This document shows positions 35,261-45,190 of a stretch of DNA of 64,000 bases, one piece after another. The stretch lies in contig NZ_JARFVB010000002.1 in NCBI RefSeq assembly GCF_029193885.1, forward strand, positions 310,001 through 374,000, read 5' to 3'. Made by a program: the position numbers and the translations under genes. The notes under the pieces were generated by a model. That model ran no database searches. It was not told the DNA's origin and saw only the letters and a program-made list of their open reading frames with translations. Numbering within the stretch: position 1 is the stretch's first letter; every line of letters begins with the position of its first letter. This DNA is from Flagellimonas yonaguniensis (GTDB taxonomy: Bacteria > Bacteroidota > Bacteroidia > Flavobacteriales > Flavobacteriaceae).

Positions 35261-36361
35261 CTATAATCTGACACCTATTCCAAATTCAATGGCTTCTGCT
35301 TTGGCACCATGTGATTTTAGGGTTACCGCTCCGAATATCTTATCTCCAAAATATCGTTTCAAACCGATTCGGTTGTACATTCTTCCCTCAAAATCAAAAG
35401 GATAATAGACATAATAACCCAATTGGGCCACCACACTTAATTTGTTCACAAAAAGTTCGTGCCCCAAAAACACACCTACGCGCTTGTAATCGGTATCCGG
35501 GGATACATCCAATTCAGGAAACGATATAGCTTGGTAACGTATCAATTCCTTTAAAAAATTGGAAAAGAACACATCTGTACCCAACTGAATGGCACTCCGG
35601 TTCCCCAAACGTTTATCTGCATAAGCCGAAACAATGGCAAAGCCATATTGGCCCATATTAATGACATCACTCTCGTTGGCTCCTCCACGGAGCACCAAGT
35701 TATATCGAATCGGTTCGGTTATTTTTTCCTTTGCTTCGGGGACCAAATATTCAAAAGTCCCATCCTTTTCTAAATCGTAAGTCAGCCCAAAATTAAAGGC
35801 GATGGTGTTAGTAGACGTATTCGGTGCCTTGAAATTGGCGTTGGAATAGTGGATTAGGGAAATACCAGCCTTAAAACCCAATCCTGCCACAATATTTTCC
35901 TTGTGATAGTTGAACATGAGCATGGTAGAACTCAACAAGTGACTCCCATAGGCATTGTTCCTGAAGTTTTCAGTTCTATCGTATGGATTAGTGTTGTAGG
36001 CGATACCCTGTGCTACCCTAAACTGAAGATTTCGTTTGAAAAAATAGAAATTATAGTGCGCATACAACCCAAAATGCTTTCCAAGGGTCGTATTGTTCAT
36101 ATCTTGATAGACGAACGAAAAACCTGTATCTGGATAGCCTAAATCCGCCTCCCAATCCTCATGACCAAAACGTTTTCTGTTAAACCCCACAATAATACCT
36201 CCCGGATGATCGGTAATCAAGTGGGAAATGTCAGGATTATGCAACAGTACAGAGCCATAATATTGGCTTACATCCAATGTATATTGTTTTGGGACATCTC
36301 CATCTTGTGAGAATCCAAAGCAAAAACATAACAGAAATACCAGATAAAGTAGGTGCCTCAT
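35261..36361 (-). CDS. PagL-like lipid A deacylase / acyloxyacyl hydrolase family
   Basis: 366 residues with a signal peptide (HLLYLVFLLCFCFGFSQ). It is a predicted outer-membrane barrel with alternating aromatic strands, ending in an amphipathic last strand (EAIEFGIGVRL). The LIHYSNANFKAPNTSTN segment matches the PagL His-Ser active-site pattern (HxSN..N). Family members trim acyl chains from lipid A. The protein is larger than enterobacterial PagL, as is usual in Bacteroidota. No lipid A gene is nearby, so the role rests on the motif. Confidence 0.7.
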   Translation of the reverse strand: MRHLLYLVFLLCFCFGFSQDGDVPKQYTLDVSQYYGSVLLHNPDISHLITDHPGGIIVGFNRKRFGHEDWEADLGYPDTGFSFVYQDMNNTTLGKHFGLYAHYNFYFFKRNLQFRVAQGIAYNTNPYDRTENFRNNAYGSHLLSSTMLMFNYHKENIVAGLGFKAGISLIHYSNANFKAPNTSTNTIAFNFGLTYDLEKDGTFEYLVPEAKEKITEPIRYNLVLRGGANESDVINMGQYGFAIVSAYADKRLGNRSAIQLGTDVFFSNFLKELIRYQAISFPELDVSPDTDYKRVGVFLGHELFVNKLSVVAQLGYYVYYPFDFEGRMYNRIGLKRYFGDKIFGAVTLKSHGAKAEAIEFGIGVRL

Positions 36362-36380
36362 GGGGCGCTAAAGTAGGAAA

Positions 36381-37334
36381 TTAAAAAAGTTCCTTGGCTA
36401 TGGCCTTTACATTATCTGATTTTCCCATGGAGTAATAATGCAATACGGGCACGCCTGCTTCCCTTAATTCCTTGGACTGCTGAATGGCCCACTCCACCCC
36501 TACTTGACGTACTGCCTTGTTATCTTGGCATGCTTCCACAGCATCAATCAAATCTTGAGGAAGGTCTATGCTGAAAACATGGGGCAGCAATTGCAAATGA
36601 CGTTTAACGGCAATCGGCTTGATTCCTGGAATAATCGGTATATCGATGCCCATTTCACGTGCGGCCCCAACAAAATCAAAGAACTTTTGATTGTCAAAAA
36701 ACATCTGGGTGACCACATAATCTGCTCCCAATTCCACCTTTTGTTTCAAGCGTTTCAAATCGGATTGCAGGGATGGTGCTTCCATGTGTTTTTCTGGATA
36801 GCCTGCCACACCAATACAGAAACTACCCAAACCACTGGATTCAATGGTATCATGTAAATAGTTTCCCTGATTGATATTTTGAATCTGCTCTACCAATTCG
36901 GTGGCATACCGATGCCCTCCTTTGGTAGGTGTGAAGTATTTCTCCTCTTTTCGGGCATCCCCACGAAGTGCCATTACATTTTCTATCTCCAAATACTGAC
37001 AGTCCACCAATAAATATTCAGTTTCTTCCTTGGTAAAACCTCCACAGAGCACATGGGGAACGGTGTCCACATCATATTTATGCTTCAATGAGGCACAAAT
37101 GCCCAAAGTTCCAGGGCGGGTTCGTGTCATCTTTTTTTCCAACAACCCACCTTTCTCCTTATAGACATACTCTTCCCTTGAGGTAGTCACATCAATGAAC
37201 GGAGGTTTGAACTCCATTAAAGGATCTATGTTATTGTACAACTCTTGAATGCTCTTTCCTTTTACGGGTGGTACAATTTCAAAACTGAAAAGCGTTTCTC
37301 CGTTTGCTTTTTTTATGTGGTCGGTAATTTTCAT
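36381..37334 (-). CDS. metF: Methylenetetrahydrofolate reductase
   Basis: 317 residues, an FAD TIM barrel. It reduces 5,10-methylene-THF to 5-methyl-THF, the methyl donor for MetH. Seen: FSFEIVPPVKGKSIQELY at the N-terminus, IDVTTS, ALRGDA (FAD-binding), FCIGVAGYPEKH and DYVVTQMFFDNQKF. It is the last gene of the metH-metF unit, 69 bp after the larger metH gene, and is probably under the same SAM-I riboswitch. Confidence 0.95.
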   Translation of the reverse strand: MKITDHIKKANGETLFSFEIVPPVKGKSIQELYNNIDPLMEFKPPFIDVTTSREEYVYKEKGGLLEKKMTRTRPGTLGICASLKHKYDVDTVPHVLCGGFTKEETEYLLVDCQYLEIENVMALRGDARKEEKYFTPTKGGHRYATELVEQIQNINQGNYLHDTIESSGLGSFCIGVAGYPEKHMEAPSLQSDLKRLKQKVELGADYVVTQMFFDNQKFFDFVGAAREMGIDIPIIPGIKPIAVKRHLQLLPHVFSIDLPQDLIDAVEACQDNKAVRQVGVEWAIQQSKELREAGVPVLHYYSMGKSDNVKAIAKELF

Positions 37335-37403
37335 TTTACGGTTGTCCGTTAATCGTTTTTAGTTGATGGTTGAATCTTGGCAAACTATAATATCCCAAAA
37401 CTA

Positions 37404-40082
37404 TTACTCATCAACAATATTGGGAGCCAGCCACTTTTGGGCTTTCTCCAAATTTATATTTTTTCGCTCAGCAAAATCCTTTACTTGATCCTGCTTTATT
37501 TTTCCCAATCCAAAATACTTTGCTTCTGGGTGTCCAAAGTAATAGCCACTGACACTGGCAGCTGGCCACATGGCCAAGCTATCGGTCAATTTCACACCTA
37601 TTTTTTCCTCTACCTCCATCATTTCCCAAATGGTCAACTTTTCCAAATGGTCTGGACAAGCGGGGTAGCCAGGCGCAGGTCTAATTCCTCTATATTTTTC
37701 TTTGATGAGTTCTGTATTATCCAATTCTTCGTCAACGGCGTAGCCCCAGAATTTTGTTCGTACCTCTTTGTGCAGATATTCTGCAAAAGCCTCTGCGAAT
37801 CGGTCTGCCAAGGCTTTGATCATAATGGAATTGTAATCATCATGGTTCTTTTCGAATTCGGCGGCCAATTCTTGCGTACCGAATCCCGTGCTTACACAAA
37901 AACAGCCTATATAATCCTGAATTCCAGCATTTTTCGGAGCAATAAAATCCGCCAAGGCGATATTGGGAACCCCTTCGCGTTTTTTCAACTGTTGGCGCAG
38001 TGTTCTAAAAATGAAGGTTTCCCCATCCTTGACAACCTCAATATCATCATCATCAATTTGATTGGCCGGAAACAATCCAAAAATGGCCTTGGCCTTCAAT
38101 AGTTTCCCACTCAAGACTTTCTTCAAAAGCACTTGGGCATCCTCAAAAAGTTCTCTGGCCTGCTCGCCAACGACCTTATCCGTCAAAATATCGGGATATT
38201 TACCGTGCAGGTCCCAGCTTCGGAAGAATGGGGACCAATCAATAAATTCTTCCAATTTGGTCAGATCAAAATCTTCCCAGACCTCAACGCCCAACTGGTT
38301 CGGTTTTTTTATGTCCGATGGATTCCAATCGATTTGAAGTTTGTTCTTCCGTGCTTGCTCCAAGGTCAAGTACTCCTTTTGCTTCCCACGCTTTAGAAAC
38401 TTCTCCCTAAAACTCTCGTAATCCAGTTTGATGGATTTTTTATAGGTAACTGCTGTTTCGTGATGCAACAAGTCCCCTACCACTGTTACCGCTCTAGAAG
38501 CATCGTTCACATGCACCACTGCATTTCTATATTGTGGGTCAATCTTAACAGCGGTATGGGCTTTACTTGTCGTAGCTCCTCCGATCAAAAGGGGTACTTC
38601 AAAGTTTTGACGTTCCATTTCCTTGGCCAAAAACACCATTTCATCCAAAGACGGTGTAATAAGTCCGCTCAAGCCAATAATATCCACTTGCTCTTCCTTT
38701 GCCTTATTGATGATTTTTTCCGGTGGCACCATCACCCCCAAATCCACAATTTCGTAATTGTTGCAGGCCAGTACCACACTTACGATGTTTTTACCGATAT
38801 CGTGTACATCACCTTTTACGGTAGCCATTAAAATTTTACCTGCTGCCTTCGCATTTTCGTCCTTGGATGCTTCGATATAAGGTGTTAAATAGGCAACGGC
38901 CTTTTTCATGACCCTAGCGGATTTTACCACTTGTGGCAAAAACATTTTTCCGCTTCCGAACAAATCTCCAACAACATTCATCCCGGTCATCAAATTACCT
39001 TCGATTACTTGCAAAGGCTTGGCTGCCTGTTGACGCGCTTCTTCCACATCTTCAATAATGTACTGATCGATTCCTTTGACCAGGGCACGTGTAATCCTAT
39101 CTTGAATCGGTTCCTCCCTCCAGGATAGGTCAACTTTTGATTCTTTTTTGGTACCTACAACTGTCTCTGCGAACTCCAAAAGTCTTTCTGTGGCATCGTC
39201 CCTTCTATCCAACAGTACATCTTCCACATACTCCAACAGGTCTTTGGGAATATCATCGTACACCTCCAACATGGTCGGGTTAACGATTCCTATGTTCATC
39301 CCTGCTTTTATGGCATGGAACAAAAAGGCCGAGTTAATGGCTTCACGAACAGGGTTGTTCCCCCTGAACGAAAAGGAAACATTGCTCACTCCCCCACTTA
39401 CACTGCAATAAGGTAGATTTTCCTTTACCCACCTGGTGGCTTCTATGAAATCGACGGCATTGCGCCTATGCTCCTCCATTCCGGTGGCCACTGGAAAGAT
39501 ATTGAGATCGAAAATGATATCCTCTGGTGGAAAATTGACCTTGTTGACCAGCACATCGTAGGAACGCTTGGCAATTTCGATTCTACGCTGCAAGTTATCA
39601 GCCTGACCTACTTCGTCAAAAGCCATAACAATTACTGCGGCCCCGTAGCGCTTGATCAACTTGGCATGACCGATAAATTCCTCTTCCCCTTCCTTGAGGC
39701 TGATGGAATTCACCACACATTTCCCTTGCACCACCTGTAATCCGGCCTCGATGATTTCCCACTTGGAACTATCGATCATGATGGGTACTCGGGCAATATC
39801 CGGCTCTGAGACAATAAGATTGAGGAATTTGACCATAGCTTCCTTACCATCGATCAGACCATCGTCCATATTAACATCGATGATTTGGGCACCGCCTTCG
39901 ACTTGATTTCGTGCAACATCCAAGGCTTCGTCGAATTTTTCTTCTTTGATGAGCCGTAAAAACCGTTTGGAACCAGCTACATTGGTACGTTCCCCCACAT
40001 TGATGAAATTACTATCTGGGGTTACGACCAAGGGCTCGAGGCCTGAAAGTTTTAAATATCGTTGTTCGTTGTTCGTTGCCAT
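37404..40082 (-). CDS. metH: Methionine synthase, pterin/B12/reactivation subunit
   Basis: 892 residues, equal to the last three modules of cobalamin-dependent MetH. The pterin-binding domain (about 1-310; [14 protein letters not shown] and [12 protein letters not shown] region) precedes the cobalamin cap and B12 domain (about 330-560; [10 protein letters not shown] with the cobalt-ligand His). The SAM-dependent reactivation domain follows (about 590-892; [14 protein letters not shown]). The homocysteine-binding module is a separate protein encoded 9 bp upstream, so MetH is split in two, common in Bacteroidota. Needs vitamin B12. Confidence 0.94.
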   Translation of the reverse strand: MATNNEQRYLKLSGLEPLVVTPDSNFINVGERTNVAGSKRFLRLIKEEKFDEALDVARNQVEGGAQIIDVNMDDGLIDGKEAMVKFLNLIVSEPDIARVPIMIDSSKWEIIEAGLQVVQGKCVVNSISLKEGEEEFIGHAKLIKRYGAAVIVMAFDEVGQADNLQRRIEIAKRSYDVLVNKVNFPPEDIIFDLNIFPVATGMEEHRRNAVDFIEATRWVKENLPYCSVSGGVSNVSFSFRGNNPVREAINSAFLFHAIKAGMNIGIVNPTMLEVYDDIPKDLLEYVEDVLLDRRDDATERLLEFAETVVGTKKESKVDLSWREEPIQDRITRALVKGIDQYIIEDVEEARQQAAKPLQVIEGNLMTGMNVVGDLFGSGKMFLPQVVKSARVMKKAVAYLTPYIEASKDENAKAAGKILMATVKGDVHDIGKNIVSVVLACNNYEIVDLGVMVPPEKIINKAKEEQVDIIGLSGLITPSLDEMVFLAKEMERQNFEVPLLIGGATTSKAHTAVKIDPQYRNAVVHVNDASRAVTVVGDLLHHETAVTYKKSIKLDYESFREKFLKRGKQKEYLTLEQARKNKLQIDWNPSDIKKPNQLGVEVWEDFDLTKLEEFIDWSPFFRSWDLHGKYPDILTDKVVGEQARELFEDAQVLLKKVLSGKLLKAKAIFGLFPANQIDDDDIEVVKDGETFIFRTLRQQLKKREGVPNIALADFIAPKNAGIQDYIGCFCVSTGFGTQELAAEFEKNHDDYNSIMIKALADRFAEAFAEYLHKEVRTKFWGYAVDEELDNTELIKEKYRGIRPAPGYPACPDHLEKLTIWEMMEVEEKIGVKLTDSLAMWPAASVSGYYFGHPEAKYFGLGKIKQDQVKDFAERKNINLEKAQKWLAPNIVDE

Positions 40083-40091
40083 AAACTTAAG

Positions 40092-41093
40092 CTATGCTGG
40101 AGTCAGAAGTTTTCTCGGTTTATAATCTTTTACCACATCGGCAATGGCCTTAATGTGCTCTGGAGTGGTTCCACAACAACCACCAACAATATTCACTAAT
40201 CCTTTATCCGCATATTCCTTGATCTGCACGGCCATTTGCTCGGGTGTTTCGTCATATTCTCCAAAGGCGTTGGGTAGTCCTGCATTTGGGTGAGCAGAAA
40301 CGGCAAATTCTGATTTAGCCGACACCACCTCCAAATGAGGCACCAATTGTTTGGCTCCCAAGGCACAATTAAAGCCGACCGATAATATCGGGATATGGGA
40401 AACGGAAATCAAAAAGGCTTCGGCTGTCTGTCCAGACAATGTTCTTCCCGAAGCATCGGTAATGGTTCCACTGACCATTATTGGTACTTCAATATTGCGT
40501 TCATCCTTTACCTCTTCTATGGCAAAAAGGGCTGCTTTGGCGTTAAGGGTGTCAAATATGGTCTCTACCAATAAAATATCCACTCCGCCATCGAGTAAGG
40601 CCTCTATCTGTTGTTTATATGCGATACGAAGTTCATCAAAAGATACAGCACGGTAGCCAGGGTCATTAACATCTGGCGACATACTGGCCGTTTTATTGGT
40701 AGGGCCAATACTTCCCGCTACAAACCTAGGCTTGTTTGGATTTTTTTTGGTGAATTCGTCGGCTACCTCCCTTGCAATCTTAGCGGATTCAAAATTCAAT
40801 TCATATACCAATTCTTCCATGTGGTAGTCTGCCATGGCGATGGTAGTACCAGAAAAGGTATTGGTTTCAATAATGTCCGCACCGGCTTCCAAAAACTTCC
40901 GATGAACTTCTTTCACAGCTTCAGATTGGGTCAAGGACAACAAATCGTTGTTTCCTTGAAGATCACTTGGCCAATCCTTGAAACGTTCTCCCCTAAAATC
41001 GGCTTCATTGAATTTATAGCGTTGCAGCATGGTGCCCATTGCCCCATCCAATACTAAAATCCGTTTCTTCAATATGTCTTCAATTTTTTCCAT
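40092..41093 (-). CDS. metH: Methionine synthase, homocysteine-binding subunit
   Basis: About 333 residues from the ATG at 41093 (the frame extends to a TTG at 41111, less likely). Zn-dependent homocysteine S-methyltransferase barrel: [12 protein letters not shown] at the N-terminus, [14 protein letters not shown], and the three Zn-ligand Cys in [10 protein letters not shown] and [11 protein letters not shown]. It supplies activated homocysteine to the B12 subunit encoded next. It is the first gene of the riboswitch-controlled metH-metF unit. Confidence 0.93.
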   Translation of the reverse strand: MEKIEDILKKRILVLDGAMGTMLQRYKFNEADFRGERFKDWPSDLQGNNDLLSLTQSEAVKEVHRKFLEAGADIIETNTFSGTTIAMADYHMEELVYELNFESAKIAREVADEFTKKNPNKPRFVAGSIGPTNKTASMSPDVNDPGYRAVSFDELRIAYKQQIEALLDGGVDILLVETIFDTLNAKAALFAIEEVKDERNIEVPIMVSGTITDASGRTLSGQTAEAFLISVSHIPILSVGFNCALGAKQLVPHLEVVSAKSEFAVSAHPNAGLPNAFGEYDETPEQMAVQIKEYADKGLVNIVGGCCGTTPEHIKAIADVVKDYKPRKLLTPA

Positions 41094-41165
41094 AGTACAA
41101 TCTTCCTTCAAAAAAGGGTGTTATGAAATCAAGAAAAGTGGGTGGATACGGTGTTGTATTCCTTC

Positions 41166-41302
41166 GTTATCCTTCCCCTTACAGGTTAAACTTCCTAAAA
41201 GGTCTTGAAAAAATCCAAGACAAGGGTAGAATGTAGCACCTTCTCGAAGTCGAGGGTTGCTAAGGCTTCACAGGGTCCAATCCCTCCACCTTTCTTGATA
41301 AC
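41166..41302 (-). promoter_or_regulatory. SAM-I (S-box) riboswitch upstream of metH-metF
   Basis: Minus-strand P1 arms GTTATC (41302-41297) and GATAAC (41171-41166). Between them is the S-box core: CAAGAAAGGTGGAGGGA, then GAAGCC-TTAGCAACC, then AAGGTGCTACATTC. P4 is unusually long: CCCTT pairs with AAGGG around an inner GTCTTG/CAAGAC hairpin. No obvious terminator separates it from the metH start, so control of translation or of Rho-type termination is possible. Ligand SAM is from family knowledge. Confidence 0.9.
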
Positions 41303-41446
41303 ACTTTCAATTTATAAATGAACTGAACTGCAAAGAAACGGCACTCCTTAGTGAAAAGCAAAAAAAGCCCTTGAATTTTTAGAAAACAAACAATAAAAAA
41401 ACGGATTGATCACTCAACCCATTTCTTAATATTTTCTGTGATGTTC
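41303..41446. other. Gap between SDR gene and metH riboswitch
   Basis: 144 bp. It holds the SDR terminator at its low-coordinate end and must contain the promoter of the metH leader. No further gene or repeat seen. Confidence 0.5.
41395..41420 (-). terminator. Terminator of the SDR gene
   Basis: Minus-strand GGGTTGA (41420-41414), GTGA tetraloop, TCAATCC (41409-41403), then G and a T-run to 41395. It lies 26 bp past the SDR stop codon. Confidence 0.75.
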
Positions 41447-42208
41447 TTACACCATCATTCCTCCTGAAACCTCTATGCGCTGTGCATTGACCCACTTGGC
41501 ATCCTCGGTACATAAAAAAGCAACAACTCCTCCAATGTCACTAGGGATTCCAACTCGACCCAAGGCAGTAAAATTGGAAATGGCCGCTCTTTTATCCTCA
41601 TCATTCTTGTTGGTACCGCCTCCAAAATCCGTTTCAATGGCTCCTGGCGCCACCACATTCGACCTGATTTGACGCACCCCCAATTCTTTGGCCTGATATC
41701 GGGTCAGGGCCTCAATAGCCGCTTTCATTGAGCCGTACACCGAATAGCCAGGAAATGAAAAACGCGCCAACCCGCTTGAAATATTCACGATACCTCCCCC
41801 ATCCGAAAGAATGGGCAAAAGTTTCTGTGTCAAGAAAAATGCTCCTTTAAAATGAATGTCCACAAGAGCATCCAATTGTTCTTCAGTAGTCTCGGTAATC
41901 GGTGCGTTGATTCCAATTCCAGCATTGTTAATCAAGTAATCAATTTTTGATGTCCCAAAATGAGAATCCAGCACCTTTTTTACTTCATTCACAAAAGCAT
42001 CAAAACTGTTGTTTTCTGCCACATCCAATTGGAGCGCATATGCTTTTTGACCAAATTTTTCAACTTCTTTTACAGTTTTGTCCGCCTCTTCATTATTACT
42101 TTGATAGGTAATTAGGACGTTCAAACCTTTTTCGGCCAATTTGATAGCCATATTTTCTCCCAATCCACGGCTACCACCTGTGACCAATACTAATTTTTCT
42201 TTGCTCAT
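41447..42208 (-). CDS. Short-chain dehydrogenase/reductase
   Basis: 253 residues, classical SDR. Cofactor loop TGGSRGLGENMA (10-21), NNAGIG (about 92-97), catalytic Ser in NISSGLA and the YxxxK pair in YSVYGSMKAA. A Thr-Tyr-Gln-Ser at the end of beta-2 (LITYQSNNEEADK) suggests NADP preference. The substrate is unknown. It lies 84 bp downstream of a same-strand AraC-family regulator, which may control it. Confidence 0.88.
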   Translation of the reverse strand: MSKEKLVLVTGGSRGLGENMAIKLAEKGLNVLITYQSNNEEADKTVKEVEKFGQKAYALQLDVAENNSFDAFVNEVKKVLDSHFGTSKIDYLINNAGIGINAPITETTEEQLDALVDIHFKGAFFLTQKLLPILSDGGGIVNISSGLARFSFPGYSVYGSMKAAIEALTRYQAKELGVRQIRSNVVAPGAIETDFGGGTNKNDEDKRAAISNFTALGRVGIPSDIGGVVAFLCTEDAKWVNAQRIEVSGGMMV

Positions 42209-42292
42209 TTTATTTGATTTTTTGATTACAAAACAAAATTAGCTGGATATGCCTTTTGGAGATTGCAAGCATCAATCCCTTTTTTGCAAAAA

Positions 42293-43210
42293 TCAAACTT
42301 TGACGGAAGTCCTAAACTTCATTGGGGATAAGTGTGCGTGTTTTTTAAAGAAATTGGAAAAGTGTGCCACCTCTTCAAAACCTAGACTGAATGCGATTTC
42401 GGATATGTTCCAGTCAGTGTTGTTGAGCAGTATTTTGGCTTCTTCAAATATTCTGGCATGAATAATTGCTGTTGTAGTGCTCCCTGTGGTCTCTTTAAGT
42501 ACTTTATTTAGATGATTGGCGTGCACAGCCAAGCGTTCTGCAAAATCGTTGGCTGTTTTCAGCATTAATCTTTGGACTGGAGCATTTATAGGGAATTGCC
42601 TTTCCAACAACTCCACGAACATATCGGTAATTCGAATCGCTGCATTTTTTCCACTTGCTTGTGGTTGAACTGGATGCAACTTTTGACCTATATGCAACAG
42701 TTCGATCACATAAGCACGGATCAAATCGAACTTGAAGGGATAGTCGGACGAGAGTTCCTTGTCCATTTTAGCAAACAGCCGTTCGACTTCCCCATAATCC
42801 TCATCGGAGATATCGAGTATGGGATATCCTCCAGGTTGGAAGATGGGCAATTTTTCCAAAATAATCCCGCTTTTATCTTTAGATAAAAAGCTTTCCGTAA
42901 ACACGCAAAAGTAACCTGATTGCTCCTCTTCTTGTGGCACATAATTATAGGGGATCTTTGGTGATGCGAACAATAGGGCCTTGTCTTCGATATGAATAAT
43001 CTTATCTGCATATTCAGCTCGATTTTTACCATTGATAAGGCTAATTTTAAAGTATGCCCTTCTATCATAGCGCATTTCTCCTTTGTTCAACCGTGTACGA
43101 TATTCGGCAATGTTAAAAACATTGAAATGCCCAATGTCCTTCCCAATGTTCTCAGGAATGGGCAAACCAAGATTGCCGTAAAAATCGCTTAATGTGAACG
43201 GAGTTGTCAT
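42293..43210 (-). CDS. AraC-family transcriptional regulator
   Basis: 305 residues. The N-terminal cupin-like sensing domain (about 1-170) has RRAYFKISLINGKN and FQPGGYPILD. The C-terminal double helix-turn-helix (about 200-300) has FAERLAVHANHLNKVLKETTGSTTTAIIHARIFEEAKILLNNTDWNISEIAFSLGF split by residues typical of AraC recognition helices. It is same-strand with the SDR gene and likely regulates it; the effector is unknown. Confidence 0.85.
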   Translation of the reverse strand: MTTPFTLSDFYGNLGLPIPENIGKDIGHFNVFNIAEYRTRLNKGEMRYDRRAYFKISLINGKNRAEYADKIIHIEDKALLFASPKIPYNYVPQEEEQSGYFCVFTESFLSKDKSGIILEKLPIFQPGGYPILDISDEDYGEVERLFAKMDKELSSDYPFKFDLIRAYVIELLHIGQKLHPVQPQASGKNAAIRITDMFVELLERQFPINAPVQRLMLKTANDFAERLAVHANHLNKVLKETTGSTTTAIIHARIFEEAKILLNNTDWNISEIAFSLGFEEVAHFSNFFKKHAHLSPMKFRTSVKV

Positions 43211-43234
43211 ACGCTTGTAAAATTCAAATATACC

Positions 43235-43277
43235 CTAAAAACAGAAACACCCTCCAAAATCACTTATGGAAGGTGTT
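43235..43277 (-). terminator. Terminator of the sulfur-assimilation cluster
   Basis: Minus-strand AACACCTTCCA (43277-43267) pairs with TGGAGGGTGTT (43256-43246) with one G-U, followed by TCTGTTTTTA. It lies 23 bp past the last gene of the cluster. Confidence 0.75.
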
Positions 43278-43300
43278 CTCTCTTCTAAAAACAAATGATA

Positions 43301-44362
43301 TTAGTTGATGCTCTGTACAACTTCTTTTTTGGCTTCCTTTTTGGAGCCATCAAATCCTTGCACGCCACCAACGGTAGTATACTTCATCACGAATCGCTTA
43401 TCTGGATTGATAATTTGATAGGCATACTGGCACATTACGGCCGCTTCGTGAAATCCAGAAAGAATCAATTTTAATTTACCAGGATAGGTATTGACATCCC
43501 CAATGGCAAACACCCCTGGAAGATTGGTTTGATAATCCTTGGCATTGTTCACCTTGATGGCATTTTTTTCAATTTCCAAGCCCCAATTTCCAATAGGTCC
43601 CAATTTTGGAGACAATCCGAACAATGGAATAAAGTAATCGGTTTCCACATAAGTTGGTTCTTTTTCTTCATCGTTATATTTGATAACAACAGCATGAAGG
43701 TCATCCTTCCCATGGATTTCTTTCACTTCGGCTTTCGTATACAATTGAATCTTGCCCAACTTGGCCAACTCACGAGCTTTCTCAACAGAATCAAGAGCTC
43801 CACGGAACTCATTTCTACGATGCACCAAGGAAACTTCGGAGGCTACATCGGCCAAGAATATGGCCCAATCCAATGCAGAGTCACCTCCACCGGAGATCAC
43901 CACTTTTTTATCCCGAAACTGCTCGGGATCCTTGATCATATATTCCACCCCTTTGCTTTCAAAGAGTCCAATATTTGGAATCAGAGGTTTTCTAGGTTCA
44001 AAAGATCCCAATCCTCCTGCAATAACCACTACGGGAGCATGGTGCTGTGTCCCCTTGTTTGTTGTCACAATATAGGAACCGTCTTCTTGCTTGTCCAAGG
44101 TTTCGGCACGTTCCCCCAAAGTAAAACCAGGCTCGAACGGTTTGATTTGCTCCATAAGGTTATCCACCAAAGTACCTGCCAAAATTTCTGGATAAGCTGG
44201 AATATCGTATATGGGTTTTTTAGGATAGATCTCTGAACATTGCCCTCCTGGTTGTGCCAAGGCATCAATTAAATGACACTTTAGTTTAAGCAATCCTGCT
44301 TCAAAAACGGTAAACAAACCTGTGGGCCCCGCTCCTATTATAATGATGTCTGTTTTGATCAT
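43301..44362 (-). CDS. Thioredoxin-reductase-like ferredoxin-NADP reductase
   Basis: 353 residues. FAD-binding GAGPTGLFTVFEAG (10-23), NADPH-binding SGGGDSALDWA and GVFAIGDVNTYPG near the C-terminus. There is no redox CxxC, which distinguishes the type 2 FNR group from thioredoxin reductases. It reduces ferredoxin with NADPH. As last gene of the cluster containing sulfite reductase, it probably supplies electrons for SO3 reduction. A TCGA-centred repeat sits between it and cobA. Confidence 0.85.
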   Translation of the reverse strand: MIKTDIIIIGAGPTGLFTVFEAGLLKLKCHLIDALAQPGGQCSEIYPKKPIYDIPAYPEILAGTLVDNLMEQIKPFEPGFTLGERAETLDKQEDGSYIVTTNKGTQHHAPVVVIAGGLGSFEPRKPLIPNIGLFESKGVEYMIKDPEQFRDKKVVISGGGDSALDWAIFLADVASEVSLVHRRNEFRGALDSVEKARELAKLGKIQLYTKAEVKEIHGKDDLHAVVIKYNDEEKEPTYVETDYFIPLFGLSPKLGPIGNWGLEIEKNAIKVNNAKDYQTNLPGVFAIGDVNTYPGKLKLILSGFHEAAVMCQYAYQIINPDKRFVMKYTTVGGVQGFDGSKKEAKKEVVQSIN

Positions 44363-44378
44363 AACTCTACATTTAAAT

Positions 44379-44404
44379 CCTCTCGACTAGACTCGAGCTG
44401 ACAT
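44379..44404. repeat. TCGA-centred palindromic repeat, variant copy
   Basis: CCTCTCGACTAGACTCGAGC followed by TGACAT, in the short gap between cobA and the FNR gene. It has the same frame as the copies at 35194 and 63588 with a few differences. Confidence 0.55.
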
Positions 44405-44410
44405 ATTGAT

Positions 44411-45190
44411 TTATACTTTTTCAAACAATTTTTTTCCCTGATTTTGATATTCGAGTTGAATATCCAAGATATTTTGACGATGGTTGACCACCTCGCCAAT
44501 AACTATAATGGCTGGATTGGACAACTGCTGCTCCTTTGCCTTGTGCTCAATTGAAGCAACAGTGCCAATACCGATTTTCTCGTTTTCCGTTGTTCCATTT
44601 TGAATAATGGCCACTGGTGTCTCTGTTTTTCCCTCTTCTTTGAAGAGTTCCATAATTTCCCCCAATTTGGACATTCCCATCAAGATAATCACGGTAGCGT
44701 TGGATTTTGCCGCCAGAGCCACATCATTTGATAGTTTATGCTCCTTTGTGGTTCCTGTAATGACCCAAAAGCTTTCGGCTGAACCTCTTTTGGTCACGGG
44801 AATATTTTGTGATGCCGGCACGGACACCGAGGATGAAATCCCTGGCACTACCGCCACTTCCACTCCAAACGCTGATGCGTGTTCCATTTCTTCGGCGCCT
44901 CGTCCAAACACAAAGGGGTCTCCGCCTTTTAACCTTACCACATGTAATCCCTGTTGAGCACGCTCAACAATCAAATCATTGATCTGTTCTTGCTGATAGG
45001 AATAGCATCCCCTGCGCTTGCCCACAAATATTTGCTCAGCTTGTGAGGCGTGTTCCAACAACTCGGAATCAACCAATGCATCATACAAAACGACATCTGC
45101 ATTTTGTAAGGCCTTAACTCCTTTCAGTGTTATCAAATCCACATCTCCCGGACCTGCACCCACTACCGTCAACTTTCCTCCTCTACGCAT
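44411..45190 (-). CDS. cobA: Uroporphyrinogen-III C-methyltransferase
   Basis: About 259 residues from the ATG at 45190, which begins MRRGGKLTVVGAGPGD; longer readings start deep inside the sulfite reductase gene. It makes precorrin-2, precursor of sirohaem, from uroporphyrinogen III and SAM. Motifs: VGAGPGDVDLITLKG, RLKGGDPFVFGRGAEE, VVPGISSS and GTVASI near the end. It overlaps the sulfite reductase gene by 8 bp, fitting the supply of its sirohaem. There is no CysG-type dehydrogenase/ferrochelatase domain fused. Confidence 0.94.
   Translation of the reverse strand: MRRGGKLTVVGAGPGDVDLITLKGVKALQNADVVLYDALVDSELLEHASQAEQIFVGKRRGCYSYQQEQINDLIVERAQQGLHVVRLKGGDPFVFGRGAEEMEHASAFGVEVAVVPGISSSVSVPASQNIPVTKRGSAESFWVITGTTKEHKLSNDVALAAKSNATVIILMGMSKLGEIMELFKEEGKTETPVAIIQNGTTENEKIGIGTVASIEHKAKEQQLSNPAIIVIGEVVNHRQNILDIQLEYQNQGKKLFEKV

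Noticed and set aside
37377..38102. 241-codon plus-strand frame
   Set aside because: Antisense to the SAM-binding part of metH; no domain seen.
43529..44236. 235-codon plus-strand frame
   Set aside because: Antisense to the FNR gene, whose FAD and NADPH motifs are clear; low-complexity composition.
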